64,000 bases of DNA from Linnemannia hyalina (lineage: Eukaryota > Mortierellomycota > Mortierellomycetes > Mortierellales > Mortierellaceae), in the NCBI GenBank assembly GCA_019671135.1, contig JAHRHY010000018.1, positions 372,001 through 436,000 of the forward strand, read 5' to 3'. The translations under genes and the position numbers were made by a program. The notes beneath the pieces were generated by a model. It did not search any database and was not told where the DNA came from. It saw nothing but the letters and a program-made list of their open reading frames with translations. Every line of letters begins with the position of its first letter. Position 1 is the first letter of the stretch. This document shows, in pieces, positions 12,446 to 26,024 of the stretch.

Positions 12446-13402
12446 ATGAAGATCACAGCTGTATCTGCCATACTCTGCCTGGCAGCCTCTGCCATGGCCG
12501 CCAGCATCCCCCAACCCGCTGCCGACGCTGCCTCCACAGAAGCATCCATCGACATGACATCCAGCAACATGGACAAGCGCGCCCACCCCATCGACAAGAG
12601 GGAACATTCCGAACACGGTGCTAAGGCCCACAAGGACACTCACAAGAAATCCGCCACCGCTGACAAGAAAGATGAACAGAACGAAATCAAGGCAAAACAC
12701 AACAAGGACGAGAAAGCCGAGGCTCCAGCCGCCGCAGCCCCAGGAGGAGCAGTCGCCCCTGACCCTCACGCTCTTGCCCCTAAAGAATACGAGTCCCCCC
12801 TCTGGCTGGTCCAACCGTACGCAGAATCCGTCTGGGCCCAAGCAACCACCTATGTCATCTCCTGGGGTCCCAACCCAGATCCGGACTACGCCAAGAACAT
12901 CGAGCCCAAGAGCCCCGTCGAAATCCGATTGATGCAAGGAGCCCCCGACAAACTGAAGCCGGTCGAGACACTGGTCAAGGGGACGGACTCTTCCAAAAAC
13001 TCGTACCAGTGGCTCGTTCCCGCCACGTTGGCACCGGGGAAGGATTACACGATCCGAATTACGCAAGACGGGAAGTTGGATACGTATTCGCATTACTTTG
13101 AGGTGGTTCCTGCGGGGGATAAGCGGGCGAGCAAGAGTAATGTGGGTGTGCCGTTGGAGATGCCCAGGAAGGGAGATACTCCTAAACCGTTGAATAAGGG
13201 ACGCATTATTCAGCCTGCTCCTCCTCCAAACCCGTTCCCGGCCGATAAGCCTGCTGTCACCCCTGTTGCTCACAACCCAAGTATTCCTTCCAAGCCCGCC
13301 GCTGCCAAGCCGGTGGTGAATGGGGCTGCGACGAGTTATAGGCAGAATGCTAATATCATGGCCTTTGCCATGACATTATTTGGCGCTGTCTACTTCCTCT
13401 AA
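12446..13402 (+). CDS. GPI-anchored KRE9/KNH1-like cell-wall protein
   Basis: A single exon of 318 codons. The start at 12446 gives a clean signal peptide (MKITAVSAILCLAASAMAAS, cleavage near residue 19). The next part is charged and Lys/Ala-rich, with two Lys-Arg sites (MDKR and PIDKR, about residues 37 and 43) that resemble Kex2 processing sites. Residues about 115-215 read as the Kre9/Knh1-like N-terminal Ig-like fold: a LVQPYAESVWAQATTYVISW start, then PVEIRLMQG, SYQWLVPATLAPGKDYTIRI and YSHYFEV. The C-terminus is Pro-rich and ends in a hydrophobic tail (AFAMTLFGAVYFL) suited to GPI attachment. Such proteins act at the plasma membrane or wall in beta-1,6-glucan assembly. An upstream in-frame extension is pyrimidine-rich leader and is not used. 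Confidence 0.8.
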   Translation: MKITAVSAILCLAASAMAASIPQPAADAASTEASIDMTSSNMDKRAHPIDKREHSEHGAKAHKDTHKKSATADKKDEQNEIKAKHNKDEKAEAPAAAAPGGAVAPDPHALAPKEYESPLWLVQPYAESVWAQATTYVISWGPNPDPDYAKNIEPKSPVEIRLMQGAPDKLKPVETLVKGTDSSKNSYQWLVPATLAPGKDYTIRITQDGKLDTYSHYFEVVPAGDKRASKSNVGVPLEMPRKGDTPKPLNKGRIIQPAPPPNPFPADKPAVTPVAHNPSIPSKPAAAKPVVNGAATSYRQNANIMAFAMTLFGAVYFL

Positions 13403-13853
13403 GCCGCACTCTTTTTTCTTTGTTTTCGCCTTCCTTTTGTTCTTCTTTTGACACCCTTCTTCCGCCTCCCTTTTGCTAGGAAAAATAATAATTCTCTTTT
13501 CATTTTGTACCAAATAAATGCCAAAACAAAAACAAACCACCAAGGTCCTGTTACCACATTTTGTCAGAGGTAGAAGTTCTAGTGCCAGCTTGTTCTTTTG
13601 ACCGATATCTTTTTTATTACATTCTCAACCGATGACCACAGAAGGAAGGGAGGAAAGGGGGGTATCATCATCAAGATTAGGGGGCAACGGGTTGCTTCCT
13701 GTTGAGTTCTGCCAAAAAGTCTGCTCCCGTACTCGTAGAACCTACGTGGCGGAAAAAAAAAACAAGACCAAGATGTGAGAAACAGAGCAATCGTAGGGTT
13801 CGTATAATATGTACGTCTCTGGTTTATCCTGAGGCATTTGGTATTTGGCATTT

Positions 13854-13906
<53 letters not shown>

Positions 13907-14200
13907 GTTGTGTACCTTTTGGGGCGACTTTGCTACCCCATGCCATTGTCTCTGCGCCCTTGTACATCTCGGCTTTTGCTAAATAACAGGGGTCCAAAGA
14001 GGAAACCAGCAATTAATATCAATGGGGCACATATTCCCCCTCAATCCATGGGTACACCCGGCTCCAATGTGCTCTATTCGTTTGTTCTGCGCGCTTACCC
14101 ATGTTAGATGCTCCTCCTGGCTGATGATAACTGTCAAGTGCCGCCTTCCACGCTATGAAACCCCCCCCCCCCAAAAAAAATAATATTCAAGATATGTTAA
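13403..14200. other. Spacer with GA microsatellite
   Basis: The 3' flank of the KRE9-like gene contains AATAAAT-type poly-A signals near 13510. A pure GA repeat lies at 13855-13907 and a C-run at 14161-14172. No gene is supported. Confidence 0.5.
13855..13907. repeat. (GA)n microsatellite
   Basis: About 53 bases of nearly perfect GA dinucleotide repeat with one AAA interruption. Confidence 0.9.
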
Positions 14201-14640
14201 TTACAACCACAGATCCTTCCTCAACTCCCATTTAAAAGCTGCGAGGAATATCCTCAAATCGTATGGAATCGGATCCTGTGAAAAAAACAACAACAAAACT
14301 TACAGCGATCGAAATGGTTGATGACATCCTGTGAGTTGAAGCTGTTGACAGGGTTGTAGGTCTCTGTGTCCCGCGATTTTGATCCTAGTTCGGGGCTGGT
14401 GGTAATGGCGTTGTTGGCGTTGTTGGCGTTGGAGGTGTGGTTCGAGGCTATTTGGGTGTTGAGGAGGGGGGGGGGGGGGGGGGGTGAAAGCGGAAGGTGT
14501 GAGTATCAATCGATCCATGAGTGGGGCGCCTGGGTTATGGAGCTTCCTGATGATGGCACAAAGGGCGACGTACACTGGGTGGGCTTGCGGCGGGCACCAC
14601 CGGTTGGGGTTTGCTTTCTATGAGAGACAGAGTCGACCAT
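14201..14640 (-). CDS. Small unknown protein, three exons
   Basis: A start at 14640 (MVDSVSHRKQTPTGGARRKP) leads to a GTACGT donor after 14574. The intron spans a C-run, with an AAATAG acceptor before 14447. The second exon (14447-14304) reads as an Asn/Ser-rich stretch ending NSFNSQDVINHFDR and stops at a GTAAGT donor. The third exon begins after a CGCAG acceptor at 14238, reads SFKWELRKDLWL and stops at 14201. Phases agree (1 and 1), giving 82 residues. The normal acceptor CACAG at 14276 would instead create a stop at the junction, so the use of the second acceptor is an assumption. I recognise no family. Confidence 0.45.
14466..14484. repeat. Poly-G tract
   Basis: A run of 19 G on the plus strand, inside the first intron of the small minus-strand gene. 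Runs of this kind are prone to length change and sequencing error. Confidence 0.9.
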
Positions 14641-15454
14641 AAGGTGTGGGTCAGCACAAATAATGGTCTTGGCGCTTCAATTGATACCCGAGTGTAAGCC
14701 AGGAGAGTGTGTCCGCTTTGCTGGTAGGATTGTTGCTTCTTGCTTGTCCTAGTATTTGGTCCTGATCAACTCGCGTGACAAAGTGATTCAGGCTAGGGTG
14801 CGGGAGTGTTCTCGAGAGTTGAAGAAAAAAGGGAATCCATTGCAAGATGGTGATGGGCCATTCCCTTGTCCTGGTATATGCTTCCTTTGCCAGCTGGTTC
14901 CTGTTGATAAATGGGTGCCTTACCCAGATGCAGGCATGGTTGTCGAGGTATATATAAATAAAGTCGGGAGTCTTTGTGGATGTGTGTATAAGAAAGAGGA
15001 GAGCAGCAGCAGCAAAAAGTCCCCTTTTTCAATTCAAGGGACGAAACGACTCAAGGGAGTTTTGGGTGTACGTGATTTAGAAGTGTACGTCGTTTTTATT
15101 TTGAGTACAGTTCTGGGGCTCCATTTGCATGTCTGCACTGCCAGTCCGTCGAAAACTTACACACCACACATAAACTCACACTCAGACACTCACACTGCCT
15201 CAAGCAAGCGCGCACAAGTGATCAGCTCATTCAAACCACCATAACAGGACAGGACCCAAACGACCACTGCAACAGACCTCGGACGGACGAGCAAGAAAAA
15301 GAGTTCATAACCACAATCGAGTATACCAGACCAACAGCCTCACTGGCCTGTCGCAGAGAGACCGTACTCTTTTTTTTTCATTGACTGCCTTCCAGCTCGG
15401 CCCTGCAAGACAGTTTGAGCACATTCCCTCTCTACTGAAAACAGGAGCAAAGTC
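14641..15454. other. Spacer and GCN5 promoter
   Basis: No gene is supported. The right half is the leader of the GCN5 gene, with CA/AC-rich sequence at 15160-15260. TATATAAATAAA at 14949-14960 lies about 500 bases before the start codon and is a possible but distant TATA element. Confidence 0.4.
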
Positions 15455-18652
<3,198 letters not shown>

Positions 18653-19850
18653 GGAAAAAAAAAAGAGATATTTTGCGAGTTTCTTTGCCTTTTTTTTTCG
18701 TTCTCCTTTTCTGCATGTTGCTCGGCCTTCAATTACTGTAATAAAAAAAAGAGAAAAAAAGAGACAAACAAATGGTTTTGCCGAAGGGAGCTGAATACTG
18801 GGGATGGTATAGCGATTGTACCCTGGCGGTTAGAGAGCGGGTCGGTAGTTGCATGTGGAGGAGGGGGAGGAAAGAAGAGACTGGAGCAGGCTGCATCGAT
18901 TCGTATCATTGAGGAAGGGACAGACGTTTTTTTATCGACAAAGGTGGGAAAAGTGAGCATGGGCTGTGCGCAGTTCCAGCTGGCAAGTGGTGGCCACCAA
19001 TTCCCATTATTGAAAATTTGTCCGGGGTAGCCGAGAGTAAGTGTTGGAGCGAGTGAGAGCACTTTTCTCTAGCATGGACACACATTCGCATCTCAAACAA
19101 AACAAACAACAGAGAAACAACGCAGCCGAAATGGCACCTGGTTATTGCCTCTGCGACGAACTTTCGCCCCGTGTCCAATTGTTTATTGCCTTTCTCGCTA
19201 ATTATTCTGCTACGAGGACATGAACATGACAATAAAGAAGAGGAGGAAGACGACGAAGCAGAGAGGGACTAGGTGCTCGTCATCATCATCGTGGTTGGTT
19301 GAAGTACCGTTAGTACTAACAAGTGAGAAAAAATTGTCATTGTACTACCAGGTGGATATCCGATTTCTTAGTCATTTCTCTTTACAAAGGAATCACCCAC
19401 CCTCCTCACCTCTTGCTCTGTTGTGTTGATTCCCTTTTGTCTTTTCATTTTCGCTCTTGGCATCTTTGCCGCGATCATGCACATAAACAGGAAGACAGTG
19501 TTGGTGAAAGGATATTAGGCGTTGTCTTTCTTTCTCGGTCCGAGCACATGCATGGCTCTTTTTTTCCCTTGACAGGTTGTAAGGTAGTCAGCCACCCGCC
19601 CTCTCCCCCTTTTCGTCTGTAAGATGAACAAGGTTCGATTTGAATTATCGTATAAAACCCTCTCCTCGCCCGCCCCCCCGTTTTTGCTCTCTTTTTCTTG
19701 ATCTTCTCAACTCCCTTCTCCACACACACACTCGTACCCTTCTCTTTACCTTCTACACGCCCTCGACACACGCTTGTCTCGGGATCATCAAAGACACATA
19801 ACTTTACCGGAAGCAAGAGTCTATCGTTCTACACTAAAGACACAAGGAAT
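18653..19850. other. Spacer between GCN5 and ceramidase genes
   Basis: No gene is supported. There are A-rich and T-rich runs just after the GCN5 stop (18656-18765), and the last 200 bases are the CT/CA-rich leader of the ceramidase gene. Confidence 0.45.
19651..19657 (+). promoter_or_regulatory. TATA box of alkaline ceramidase gene
   Basis: CGTATAAAACCC lies 194 bases upstream of the ATG at 19851, with a pyrimidine-rich leader between them. Confidence 0.5.
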
Positions 19851-21316
19851 ATGGCGCCGACGACAGCATCGTTTGACCAGACCGGATACTGGTCGCCCAA
19901 CACCGCATCCGTCGACTGGTGCGAGAACAACTACGTCGTCTCTTATTACATTGCCGAGTACGTTCCTCTTCCCAGCACCCCGTTCCCTCATTCTCCTCCA
20001 TCTCCTCCTTCTCCTTCTTTGCTTGGTCATCCCTTCTCTACCATGTCCACTCGTGCCTTTGCTGACTTGATCCTTCATTCTCTCAAAACCTTTCCGAGAA
20101 TAGGTTCTGGAACACGATCTCGAGCTTGTTTATTGTAGCGCTGGGAGAACTGGGCCTATACCTCTGCCCAACAAAAGAGAAACGGTTCAAGGTCGCCTTC
20201 CGGACAATCAGCGTCGTCGGTATTGGGTCGACTCTCTTCCACGGCACCCTTCGTCACAAAATGCAGCTACTCGGTAAGGGATACTAATACCGTAAAACGC
20301 TCCAATGCCATGCTGTTGTTGAAGTGGTGACTAAAACTGACCTGCTTTTCTTTTCCATTGTTCTGGATGATCTGGGTGACGATATAGATGAGTTGCCAAT
20401 GATTTACGCGGCGACGGCGTTGTTGTTTATTTCTACAGAGACGAAATATGGACCACAGGGACGCTGGTTCCCAATCAGCCTTGCCACCTGGCTCGGTAAG
20501 TCCTCCTCCCTTCCCTCTCCCATTTTCACTCTTTGCTGTTTGGGTTTTCGTGGCAAGAAAGGATCATGGGGAACCAGCAAAAACCCCGACGCCTGATAGT
20601 TCACAACCCATACCTTCGTTTCTTTTACTTTTCTCTTTTGCTTCATGAGACAAAAATATGCAAATGCGGGTTGTGAGCCCTATCAGTGAACGTTTGTTAA
20701 GTACCTTTGACCTTTGTTTCCTTCGCCCCTCATGCTAACCCAAGACGGCTCATACGCCCAATTTCTTTCCCTCCCACTCTTCTACTTTTCTATCCCAAAC
20801 AACGGCGAACGAACAAAACCCTAATTGTCAAACCAACAAACCTACACAAAAAAAATAGCATTGACGACGATCTTTGTATCCATCACGGGCGGAAAGGTGC
20901 AATTCTACACCTTCCAAGCATCCTTCGGGATCCTTCAACTAGCAATCATCTACCTCACCACAACCCTTCACCAACGCCAGAAATCCATCATAGCTTCCTG
21001 GAACACCCCCTCCACAACCTCGGCCTGGCTGATCACACGCGCACTGGGTGTCTACGCATTCGCAGTGACAATCTGGCTGATTGACTTGCACCTCTGCGAA
21101 TTCGTGAACGGCGTGGGCCCAAACTCGGTGTTGAGGTGGAACCCCCAGTTCCATGCATGGTGGCATGTGTTTTCGATTTCGGGCGTGTATTTCACAACCT
21201 TGTTGCTGACTTTTCAGCATTATGTCGAGAAGGGGTTGAGGCCTTCGGTGTACCTGTGGAAGGGCTTTGCGCCGGCTTTGACGTTGGAGTCAAACAACCT
21301 CAAGAAGGTCGATTAA
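19851..21316 (+). CDS. Alkaline ceramidase
   Basis: Four exons (19851-19957, 20104-20273, 20388-20495, 20859-21316) join in frame to 280 residues. The enzyme hydrolyses (phyto)ceramide to a long-chain base and a fatty acid in the endoplasmic reticulum or Golgi membrane. The N-terminus has the family opening (TGYWSPNTASVDWCENNYV, then FWNTISSLFI). The zinc-site and catalytic motifs are complete: GIGSTLFHGTLRH with Ser and His, LLDELPMIYA with Asp, DLHLCEF, and HAWWHVFSISG with the paired His. Seven hydrophobic helices are visible, and length matches yeast YPC1/YDC1. The last intron is long (363 bases). Substrate preference cannot be read from the sequence. Confidence 0.95.
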
Positions 21317-21465
21317 ATTAAAAACAGAATGATTCTTGTAGTTTACTTTTAAAATAATATTATCAAAAAAGCGTTTTTATTTACGCATATCATACTCGCA
21401 GATACACTCACAAAGACACCCGTGTCTCATACTCTTTCCTCCCTTCCCTCCCTCTCCCATACGCA

Positions 21466-24274
21466 TTAGTTCTGGGAGTAGGATCCATAATCCTGCTGGG
21501 AGAGAGAAGGGTACAACGAATTCTCGGGGTTAAGGTACTCCGAGTCCTCACGTCGCATTCCAAAAAAACTTCCATGAGGTCCCACACGAGGGGGTACCTT
21601 GGGCACACCCCTCACTGCCCGTCCAGTTCCAGCACCAGTACCCACAGAGCCGCCCAAATGGTCATCCCTCAAATACCGCTCCTCCTCCTTATTCCCCTGA
21701 TTCTGATGCTCGTGATGCCTATAGCTCTGCTGATCCTGGTTCTGCTGGTTCTGTTGATTATAAACTCCAGTCGACCCAACCCACTCCCAAACACGATGCA
21801 ACTCCCCGCGGACTTCCTCCGAGGTGGCCCTAACATTCGAATTACGCTCGACCACTGCCTCGACCTTATTCCAGATCTCCTGTCGCCGCGCTGGGGAATG
21901 AACATCAGCCAGCAAAACATCCCGGAGGTGGTATTCTGGGAGGTACGCTTCTGGGTAGAGGACTCGGTCGACGTAGTAGTAATGTGCTTGATCCGACAGT
22001 TTGGCCAACACGTTCTGGACTAGGCCATTAACAATACGTGCCTCCTTGCGTCTGCGAGCAATGTGCACATGAACTGCTGCTGCTCCAATCAGTCCCGCCG
22101 TCAGTGCTATTACAAGCGGGAGTGTCCAACAAGACGGGAGGGTTTGGTGAGTAATGGTTCAAACAAAGGGATAGTTCAAGAGACGATACAATGAAAGAGG
22201 TAGGTATATGACTTACTGAAGAGGATAAACTTGAACCTGAGGGCCCAGCCAACAAAGGCCTGACGAAGGCGGCAGCCCAATGACTTGCGTGGTCTCAATG
22301 ATCGAATACGCTCCTCACTAAAACGTTGTTATGAAACATTAGACCCAATATCCGTTAGCATGTGTGCATGAAAAGACAAGGAAAAAAATGAGGCTTAATA
22401 GGAGACAACATCAAAAAGGCTCCATTTCCGTGTAAGCAAGACCTACTTTGCCAATCCGTGCTCAAAAACAATAGTGTCAGGTCGGCGATGAAGTTCCTTC
22501 AGCGCCAGCTTCCAGAGCTGCAAATATTCTTCCCTATCAATGCTGGCCTAATAACACGAAAAGAAGGGGCGATGTTAATAACCCGACCAAATATTTGCAG
22601 CAAAATTGATATCTTCTCGCTGAAAACCAAAAACACATCCCACAACCTGCTTACATCTTTGAGTTGCTCGAGTTGGAATTGGAGATCATCGGTTGGGATG
22701 CTGCGGCGGGCGTTATATTCGGCACTGTCGACGGGTGCCTTATCCCTAGTCAACATCCCGCACTCGACATTTCCTGCATGGATCTGCAAAAGCTGTTCGG
22801 CAGCATTGGCAACCCGAAGACTCTGGTACTCCTTGGCCTTGTTCAGAACGCAGATCGGCGAGAGTGGGAAGAGGTTGCCAAAACTCAAAAGCTGGGGTTT
22901 CAGCATGTACTCCGGAGGGCAGATAGGATCAGCGTCCGGGTCAATGCAAGTCGCGTGGTCAGGGCAAGGGATGCATGATGGAGAAAACCAGCCTAAGATC
23001 GACACCAAAACGGAGACGCGTTAGTAGACTTGTCAGTTGACATAGCTGATGCACCAAACATGGCAATTGCAATGACAGAATTGAAAACGTACTCTTGCCC
23101 TTGGTCAATTCGTCTGTGGCGGGGGTACAGAAGCCAACGTCGAATCTCGCCTGACGGTACCAGACGCCATATGCAAGAAAAATGACTGGAAGGACAACCC
23201 ACAGGTATTTCAGGGTCTGCCGCAGGTTCTCCTTCAGCTCCCTCATGTCATCCTTATCGTCCTGTGAAGACGTGATGTTGAGCTCTTTGGGGCTTGGAAG
23301 TTCTGTATCGGTAATTTGACGTGGCTTTACTGGTGGTGGCGATGTTGATGATCTCGATGATGAATCCGTCTTCTTCTCCTTGGCGACGGGCGAGGGCTTC
23401 ATGAACTTTGAAAATGCAGGTTGTGCTGGGACTTTGAAGACGTGATCCTGATTTACTGCTTCTTCGCTCTCCCTTGCTGCCCTTCGAGAGGCAATGCGTG
23501 TACTAGATCGTGACCGAACCAATGTAGGGGTTGTGCGTGATCGCGACCGACCGGGTCCTGACTCGCTGCCGCTCTGGAATGGGTTCTCGTCCGAAAAGTT
23601 GTTGCTCTTCTCCCTTGTCACCTTCTATGTACGATCGAATATATTGACAGCAAAAAAATTAGTTTTCCTTTCATGATAGACACGCGTCAATGAAGCTGGT
23701 TCGGCCAACTCCTTGATTTCTTTGCTTACCCTGGGACGACCTCGGGGTCGGCTTTCGTTGTCACTCTGCAAGTCAGTACTTCGTGGCTTCCTGTCTCGGG
23801 TCTCGTCGTCACTCTGCAAATCAGCCTTTTTGGGCTTCCTGCCTCGAGTTGGTTCTTCTTCCTGTTTCGTCTCAACAGTGCCGTTCTCCTTGGAGAGCTT
23901 GGCGCGACTGTTGGTCTTCTTGAGTTTGATCTATGCGGTGAAAGAGTACAAAGCGAGGGATCATCTATTAGTTTCTGTCGCTCTTTTAATAGGGCGTACG
24001 TTCGATTGGAGGCGTATTCAAAGAGACCAGTAGTTACCTTGGGGAAATTGAGGGTATCCTCGTGCTCAATCATATCCTCCGAGTCTCCAAGCTCAGGAAC
24101 GTCAGGCTTGATATACTCGTTGAAGAGGTCAACGAGTTGCTGCTTCCGGACGGCCCCTGTTGGGGTCTTGACGTTGTGCTGGATCAGAATGTCGCGAATC
24201 TGGTTCATTTTGATTGACCATGGGTCAAAGTCCGGGTGCAGGTAGTGCGGCACTTCGTTTGCTGGTGGCGCCAT
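21466..24274 (-). CDS. Inner nuclear membrane protein, SRC1/HEH (MAN1) family
   Basis: Seven exons (24274-24038, 23930-23730, 23624-23093, 22992-22655, 22547-22447, 22317-22217, 22106-21466) close in phase to 716 residues. The N-terminus (PWSIKMNQIRDILIQHNV to LVDLFNEYI, about residues 18-53) is a HeH/LEM-like helix pair. A basic disordered region follows, with DLQSDDETR / DLQSDNESR repeats and an AT-hook-like RGRPR core (about 140-146). The first membrane helix is at LKYLWVVLPVIFLAYGVWY. The lumenal Man1-Src1 C-terminal domain has paired Cys (CIPCPDHATC, CPPEY, ICVLN). A second helix at TLTAGLIGAAAVHVHIA is followed by a nucleoplasmic tail with a winged-helix-like region. The family tethers chromatin and rDNA to the nuclear envelope and helps pore complex assembly. 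Confidence 0.93.
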
Positions 24275-26024
24275 GGTTGTGTTTGTTGGGGGGTTGTTTG
24301 GGTGTGTGGGTGCGTATTTATGACTTGAGGGTGCGTGGTTGGTGATTGGAGAAAGGGAGAAAGGGAGAAAGGGAGGAATGGAGCAATATGTCTCCTCAAG
24401 CAAGTCCGAGATGACGTCACACGCGGCTTTTTGCGACGTTTTTGCCACCATTTTCAAAGAGCTGACACTTCACCTCTCTGGCCAAGAAAAAGACATCCGG
24501 TTCACCAACACGGAATGATGTCCAACGGATACCATAAAAGCCTCCCACAGTGATCCGCTAATGCTGAGATATCGTTGCTTAACAGCATTAACATTAATTG
24601 CAATGCATGTCCACATGGTGCTGGGCTTTGCTATATATTTTCCTCTGTGTGTCCAACGAGCGCGGGTAAAAAGAAAAGTAAGAACAATCATATTTATTTT
24701 CTTTCCAGTACGCGTTGTGTCTCAGTTGACAATGACGCGACTCATCCATTCAACGCTTTTCCTCCTCCAACCGTCATCACTAAAGCATTGTCCCTTGGTA
24801 GATATCAGCTCCCCTATTGCTATTTCCCGATCGCAAAATGGGGAAAGAAAGAAAGAAAGAAAGAAGAAAAGAGACCAACTGCGTTTGGTTTTTTTGTTAT
24901 TTGACTTTAAATGGCTTTTTGGGCTCTGGAGAAAGGCAGGCAATTTTTAGAAAAAGGGTTGTGGCCTTGTGTTCAAATAATAATAACGCTCTCGCATATG
25001 TTGAACCATTGGTGCCAATTGTTCTTGTATTTGTTTTCCTGTTCGTATTCGTTGAAGTCAAGTAGGATCTGCTTGCTAAAGGGGATGGTTAGTCCAAGGG
25101 TGCGATTTGTTCCAATGGTTGGAGTGGTATGCTAGGGTCTTCCTAGGGTATCAATTGAGAAGGTACCAAATGTTTAAAAAAAAAGAGAGAGAGACATGGG
25201 TGAGGACGTTCGATCGAAAGTTGAAATAGGGAAAGAGGGAAGAGACATAAGGAAGAAAGAAAGAATGAGGGCTCCCCCGAATGACCAGAAGGCAAAAAGA
25301 AAAGAAAATAAAAAATGGTGAGCAGCATGCCTCCTTATGTGAGAAAGAGAGGAAAGGACGACCAGGTGAAGCCAAGGTAAAATGCTCACGAATGTTTGTT
25401 CTTGTTAGTGGCATATGTATGGCCATTGACTACGGTATAGCCAGTTCTCTTGCCCTGTCCCCTGCCCCCCTTCGATATTTCCATATTTCTCTCCACAGAA
25501 CTACCTGCTGTGTGTATCTTTGCTGTCGTAGACTAGTCAACAGCCAGCGGCAACCCCCTTCCCAATATCCAGTAGTCCCATACCCATTGGCTAAATAATC
25601 GAATAAGCCATTTGGCCTCTTCTTATTTCTCTTTGTGCGTTTCCCTCTCCTTCCTTCGTCCTTCTCCCTCCTCCAATCCAACAGTGCAAAAAAGTGTGCT
25701 GCCTCGTCCTTTTTTATTATTCCCTTCTCTCTCTCTTCTTCGTCTCACTCTCTCACTCTCTCACACCCTTCCTCCCTCTCCCACTTCTCCCTCCTTCCCT
25801 CCCGCTCGCCATCCTCTTTCTTTTGTTCCCTGCCTGGTCATCATCCCCATCGTCCGCCGTCACCCACCTACCCTTGTCTTCTCTCCTCCATCACCAGCCC
25901 AAAACACCCTCTTTTCACCAACAGACCGACCGGACCGACCGACCGACCGACAGCCACGACAGCCACGCTCTCTCTCTCTCTCTCTCTCTCTCCCTTGACC
26001 TCTTCCCATTCGGACCTTCAGACC
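24275..26024. other. Spacer, divergent promoters of SRC1-like and ArfGAP genes
   Basis: No gene is supported in 1.75 kb. Visible items are a GGAGAAA repeat at 24349-24372, a GAAA repeat near 24842-24870, an ACCG repeat at 25924-25952 and a TC repeat at 25971-25992. The stretch from 25630 is a pyrimidine-rich leader that happens to be open in three frames. Confidence 0.5.
25924..25992. repeat. (ACCG)n and (TC)n microsatellites in ArfGAP leader
   Basis: A run of GACC/ACCG units at 25924-25952 is followed after a short gap by a 22-base TC repeat, all within the likely 5' untranslated leader. Confidence 0.8.

Noticed and set aside
12374..13273. A 299-codon minus-strand open frame
   Set aside because: It is the mirror of the GPI-anchored KRE9-like protein, which has signal peptide, domain and anchor on the plus strand.
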